From contig JAEOUB010000456.1 of the NCBI GenBank assembly GCA_016839545.1, forward strand, positions 1 through 7,693: a stretch of 7,693 bases of DNA, in the 5' to 3' direction. Positions 4,960-7,693 of the stretch are shown one piece after another. The notes beneath the pieces are model-generated. The model was given only the letters and a program-made list of their open reading frames with translations, was not told the origin of the DNA and ran no database searches. The position numbers and the translations under genes are program-made. The DNA comes from Candidatus Kariarchaeota archaeon. GTDB lineage: Archaea > Asgardarchaeota > Heimdallarchaeia > Heimdallarchaeales > Kariarchaeaceae. Position 1 is the stretch's first letter; every line of letters starts with the position of its first letter.

Positions 4960-5520
4960 ATGGGTTTACTTGATAGAATTCTCAATAAAAGTAAGGAAGC
5001 TAAAATTGTCACTCTTGGAGTATCAGGAGCTGGGAAGACCACATTGATACGTTACATGGAAACAGGGGAAGCTGTCATGGAAGCGCCTCAAATGACCTTG
5101 GGGATCGATATCCGTGAGAAAGGTATTGAGGTTGGCAATTGGCAACTTCAGGCCATTGATGTTGGAGGCCAAGATCTCTATAAAAATACACTCTGGGCTC
5201 TTGGTGTTACACAATCTGATGGTGTAATCTATATTTTCGATGGTACTGTCCGTCCAGAAAATAATGAACGGTTCCAAGAATCCCAATTCAGTTTCGAGTA
5301 CATGCTATCCATCGTAAATCCCAAGACACCACTCTTAATTCTGGTGAATAAACAAGATCTCGAGGATGAAAATCCAATAAGTACAGCCGAAGCAATGGAG
5401 ATATACGAGCTGGCAAAGCTGGCAGGACGTTCATTCAACATTATTGAAGGTTCTGCGAAATTTGGTGATGGTATAGAGATAGGTCTGGAATGGATGATAA
5501 ATAAGATCGGGGAGAGATGA
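4960..5520 (+). CDS. Arf-like small GTPase
   Basis: A 186-residue Ras-superfamily GTPase with all five G motifs. G1 is GVSGAGKTT (20-28). The G2 threonine is T46 in MTLGID (Arf: PTIGFN). G3 is DVGGQ (67-71) with catalytic Q71. G4 is NKQD (130-133) and G5 is SAK (165-167). DVGGQ together with NKQD points to the Arf/Arl/SRbeta branch rather than Ras/Rab; the tryptophan usually before DVGGQ in Arf is I66 here. The N-terminal 14 residues (MGLLDRILNKSKEA) form an amphipathic helix with L3, L4, I7 and L8 on one face, like the membrane-binding helix of Arf. Residue 2 is glycine, but the N-myristoylation consensus is not met (R6), and there is no C-terminal CaaX. It probably cycles between GTP and GDP at the inner membrane face with its operon partners. 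Last gene of the operon; its stop is 1 nt from the stop of the convergent uraH. Confidence 0.94.
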   Translation: MGLLDRILNKSKEAKIVTLGVSGAGKTTLIRYMETGEAVMEAPQMTLGIDIREKGIEVGNWQLQAIDVGGQDLYKNTLWALGVTQSDGVIYIFDGTVRPENNERFQESQFSFEYMLSIVNPKTPLLILVNKQDLEDENPISTAEAMEIYELAKLAGRSFNIIEGSAKFGDGIEIGLEWMINKIGER

Positions 5521-5521
5521 C

Positions 5522-5863
5522 CTAACTGCCTCTGTACGTCGTATAGCCAAATGGAGAGAGCAGAAGTGGGATATGATAGTGTTCATCGACATTTTCAATT
5601 TGAAATATAATATCTGCATGAGGGTAGAAGGAAGGCCTATTCTGGTCCCTGAAATATGAGCCAATTTCAAAATGCATCCGATATACCCCTGTTTGAAGTG
5701 TAACATCATCAGCCAACAAATCTGAAATCCTCCCGTCAGTATTAGTCATGCCCGAACCCAGTTCCTTCCATCCATCTTCTGTCGACTCATACAGCGTGAT
5801 GGAGATTCCCTGACCGGGTTGACCCAGGCCCGTATCAAGCACATGTGTTGTAATCTGACTCAT
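5522..5863 (-). CDS. uraH: 5-hydroxyisourate hydrolase (transthyretin-related)
   Basis: HIUase opens the ring of 5-hydroxyisourate, the unstable uricase product, to give OHCU (2-oxo-4-hydroxy-4-carboxy-5-ureidoimidazoline). The protein is 113 residues, standard for cytosolic family members. It has the N-terminal ITTHVLDTGLGQPG with H7, TNTDGR with R45, HYHIPLLLSPFGY with H97, and the diagnostic C-terminal YRGS (110-113). These are the active-site residues that separate HIUase from thyroid-hormone-binding transthyretin. PSFYPHADIIF (about 77-87) is also typical. There is no signal peptide. The ATG at 5863 gives the expected start one residue before SQITTHVLD. It lies 40 nt downstream of the DUF6986 gene, and the spacer holds a possible TATA box, so it may be read from the upstream operon, its own promoter, or both. 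The product would be the substrate of UraD, encoded two genes upstream. Confidence 0.96.
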   Translation of the reverse strand: MSQITTHVLDTGLGQPGQGISITLYESTEDGWKELGSGMTNTDGRISDLLADDVTLQTGVYRMHFEIGSYFRDQNRPSFYPHADIIFQIENVDEHYHIPLLLSPFGYTTYRGS

Positions 5864-5884
5864 AGATTGGTTCTTAGAATATTG

Positions 5885-5890
5885 CTATAA
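5885..5890 (-). promoter_or_regulatory. Possible TATA box for uraH
   Basis: The minus strand reads TTATAG, centred about 25 nt from the uraH ATG, which would give a leaderless transcript. No Shine-Dalgarno precedes that ATG. The spacer is only 40 nt, so the element could be chance. Confidence 0.3.
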
Positions 5891-5903
5891 CAGTTCTTCG
5901 TCA

Positions 5904-7316
5904 TTATTTATTGCGATTTTCAATAATCAGATCAAATGATCGAGCATAGATTTCATCCCGGCTCAATCCGGTCTCATTGATTTCCTCATCAGAGATTGCC
6001 CCTGCCTCCAATGCTAGATTGAAATAATTCAACAAAGCAAGTGCGGTGGCAGCATCATCAAAGACATCACCTGTTAAGGTAGCCTGTGCTGCCCTGGATA
6101 CGAATGATTTGACTCGATCAATGGAATTTTGAAGATTACTCAGGAAGAAGGAATAGACCGCAGCATAGCGTATAGGTAGCTGAGCAGGATGTAAATCCCA
6201 CCCCTGGTAGAACGCATTTGTTAGGGAATGGATAGTATGATCAAATCCCTTCTTCCAAGCAGCGTGAACCACAGCAATATTCTCTGCCATTTGCTCCTTT
6301 GAGAGGTTATCACCACGGTGAGGGCCGACAGGGAGAATATTGGTTGCTCCATCAGATAGTCTGATACCAGTCCCCGCAAGGCTGACTTTCATCATGTGCC
6401 TGGCAAAATCACAGGCAAGGTGGTCCATCTCTTGGTGTTTTGCAATAATATTCACAGAGGCAGTGTAATCATAGACCCCGAAATGGGCACCGACCAGCCT
6501 CTCTCTTGCAGGAATAATCAGTTTGGAGAGGTTTGACTCTCCCTGTTTGTTGATTATTGATTGAGGTGTCTCAACCATGATCTCCACCTTTAGGGTATTC
6601 TTGGAGAGACCCAGGCGAGTTTCCATGGTAGATAATATCGCATCAAGTGAAGCAACTTCCTCAGGCTGAGTGACCTTGGGAAGTGTGATCACGAAGTTTT
6701 CAGGGAGAACCCCGTCTGTTATTTTCAGTAAGGTGCCAAGGTACAGGTTCAAAGTTTTGATACTACGTCCCTTGAGAGATTCAGTCAAGGGTTTTATCCG
6801 TATACCAATAAATGGAGGTAGCTTGTTGAGTTCCATACCTTTTGCAGTCTCCTCTGCAGCAAATTTTGCATAATGATCTTCCTCTTCATCCGACCTTTTA
6901 CCGAACCCATCTTCAAAATCAATTCTGAAATCCTCCACAGCTTCAGTTCTCAGTTTATCGACAACTTTGGAATATACTGTGTAGGCAAGCCAGCCTCTAT
7001 TCTTTCTATCAGTTGTATTCTCAAGTGTAGCCTGAAGGTCAGCAATTTTTGACGGATCTTCTGGGAGATCCTCATGCCCTTCGATCTCAAGTATCTTGGC
7101 CAATTCTACAAAATTTTTGACATAAGCCTCAAATTGAGCGATTGCTGATTTCCCAATTCGCTCTGCTCTCTCAGCTATGAAGAGCTGAGCTCCACCGTAT
7201 ACGGTATGAACCGCCTTTCTCCCAGGTTTCTCTCCAGGATAGTAGTTCTCAAAATCCTGATTGACACCCTCAAGGGGCTTCAGTAACTGAGTTATCTCTT
7301 CTTCTTGTAGTACCAT
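5904..7316 (-). CDS. DUF6986 protein, HpcH/citrate-lyase-like TIM-barrel enzyme
   Basis: A 470-residue protein resembling the DUF6986 family, often annotated only as 'aldolase' and related to the HpcH/HpaI, citrate lyase beta and malate synthase barrels. Family-like marks are VHTVYGGAQLF (36-46), FRIDFEDGFG with the acidic D-E-D motif (130-139), GIRIKP (171-176), EIMVETPQ (245-252, like the 'iETp' strand of the superfamily) and FGVYDYTAS (279-287). GWDLHPAQLPIRYAA (372-386) matches the 'G...iHP.Q' element. D/E residues in these motifs probably bind Mg2+ and a 2-oxo acid. The reaction is unproven. It sits 25 nt after uraD and 40 nt before uraH, so a role in ureide or glyoxylate handling is likely by context. 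The ATG at 7316 is chosen because family proteins begin about 35 residues before VHTVY. A TTG at 7370 would add 18 residues and overlap uraD. No good ribosome binding site is visible at either start. Confidence 0.87.
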   Translation of the reverse strand: MVLQEEEITQLLKPLEGVNQDFENYYPGEKPGRKAVHTVYGGAQLFIAERAERIGKSAIAQFEAYVKNFVELAKILEIEGHEDLPEDPSKIADLQATLENTTDRKNRGWLAYTVYSKVVDKLRTEAVEDFRIDFEDGFGKRSDEEEDHYAKFAAEETAKGMELNKLPPFIGIRIKPLTESLKGRSIKTLNLYLGTLLKITDGVLPENFVITLPKVTQPEEVASLDAILSTMETRLGLSKNTLKVEIMVETPQSIINKQGESNLSKLIIPARERLVGAHFGVYDYTASVNIIAKHQEMDHLACDFARHMMKVSLAGTGIRLSDGATNILPVGPHRGDNLSKEQMAENIAVVHAAWKKGFDHTIHSLTNAFYQGWDLHPAQLPIRYAAVYSFFLSNLQNSIDRVKSFVSRAAQATLTGDVFDDAATALALLNYFNLALEAGAISDEEINETGLSRDEIYARSFDLIIENRNK

Positions 7317-7341
7317 TAGACTCGATGAGAATCTCTGTTCT

Positions 7342-7693
7342 TTAGGTTTTGCGATCCTGTAGCTTCTCAAGTCTCAGCCGCGTGATTTTATTTTGTTCTC
7401 TTGCGGCAATAATTAACTCTTCTTCAGGTTTATTGTGCAATCTCTTTTCAAGTATCTCCAGCATCTCCTTGGCTGATTTTCCGGTAGCAAAGACAATGAA
7501 GATGTAACCGAACTTGTTGTAATACTCCTCATTTCTGTCCCGTAAGGTGATGAGTGTGACTTCATCAGTATGTGATACACTACCCTGCTCGTCTTTTGAC
7601 CAGGTGTGATGCTGACTGAATTTCTCTCTCAAGCTCTCTATATCTCCTATTCTCGGATGCTTAGCAAATGCCTCTTTCCAGCATTCCTCCTCC
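7342..7693 (-). CDS. uraD: OHCU decarboxylase, N-terminus cut by window edge
   Basis: UraD decarboxylates OHCU stereospecifically to S-(+)-allantoin, the last step of uricolysis. The frame is open from the right edge (first full codon at 7692) to TAA at 7344-7342, giving 116 C-terminal residues of the usual 160-175. It shows EAFAKHPRIGDIESL with the catalytic-site histidine of HPRIG, then TWSKDEQGSV with the conserved W-S-x-x-E-Q, then KFGYIFIVFATGKSAKEML, RLHNKPEEEL and ITRLRLEKL. These are family motifs in the correct order and spacing. The N-terminal helices lie outside the window. The gene comes 25 nt before the DUF6986 gene on the same strand, in an apparent operon with it and uraH. The promoter must lie beyond the window. 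Confidence 0.96.
   Translation of the reverse strand, partial: EEECWKEAFAKHPRIGDIESLREKFSQHHTWSKDEQGSVSHTDEVTLITLRDRNEEYYNKFGYIFIVFATGKSAKEMLEILEKRLHNKPEEELIIAAREQNKITRLRLEKLQDRKT

Noticed and set aside
4960..4977. N-myristoylation of Gly2 on the GTPase
   Set aside because: The position-6 Ser/Thr of the usual consensus is Arg here, and prokaryotic N-myristoyltransferase is not established.
5431..5709. 92-residue minus-strand frame across the GTPase/uraH junction
   Set aside because: It overlaps both well-supported genes out of frame.
7317..7370. TTG start at 7370 for the DUF6986 gene
   Set aside because: It adds 18 residues without family resemblance and overlaps the end of uraD. The ATG at 7316 matches the usual family N-terminus.
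1..7693. CRISPR array, tRNA, rRNA, insertion sequence or long repeats
   Set aside because: No regularly spaced repeats, cloverleaf-like segments, transposase motifs or terminal inverted repeats were seen. The spacers between genes are short and simple.

Overview
The window is archaeal and most likely from an Asgard archaeon. It carries archaeal RNA polymerase subunit Rpo3, a eukaryote-type ribosomal protein L38e, an Arf-like small GTPase, and TATA boxes placed so that several first genes would have leaderless or nearly leaderless transcripts. Asgard is an inference from this combination. The sequence does not let me choose between Thor-, Heimdall- or other lineages. Base composition looks mid-range and fairly even.

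Layout. (1) Positions 1-615 (-) hold rpo3, cut by the left edge. It diverges across about 140 bp from rpl38e (754-969, +). (2) Positions 1004-2031 (-) hold a small two-helix membrane protein and a complex I-type NuoB subunit, each with its own apparent promoter. (3) Positions 2230-3132 (+) hold a membrane-anchored, permuted papain-like (YiiX/C92-type) protein, probably read from a leaderless GTG. (4) Positions 3191-5520 (+) are a tight three-gene operon: a two-domain soluble protein faintly resembling GTPase-associated protein 1, a seven-helix membrane protein predicted N-out/C-in, and an Arf-like GTPase. (5) Positions 5522-7693 (-) are a urate-degradation block: uraD (cut by the right edge), a DUF6986 aldolase/citrate-lyase-like enzyme, and uraH.

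How the genes fit together. The (+) operon looks like a membrane signalling or membrane-recruitment module. It pairs a 7TM protein of receptor-like topology with a small G protein and a probable partner, and the genes are separated by 0 and 8 nt. The (-) block encodes the two enzymes that turn 5-hydroxyisourate into S-allantoin, plus a third enzyme of unproven reaction between them. No uricase, allantoinase or transporter lies inside the window. The rpo3/rpl38e pair is housekeeping. NuoB carries all four N2-cluster cysteines but has no other complex I gene beside it here.

No tRNA, rRNA, CRISPR array, insertion sequence or long repeat was seen. No gene-free stretch exceeds about 200 bp.
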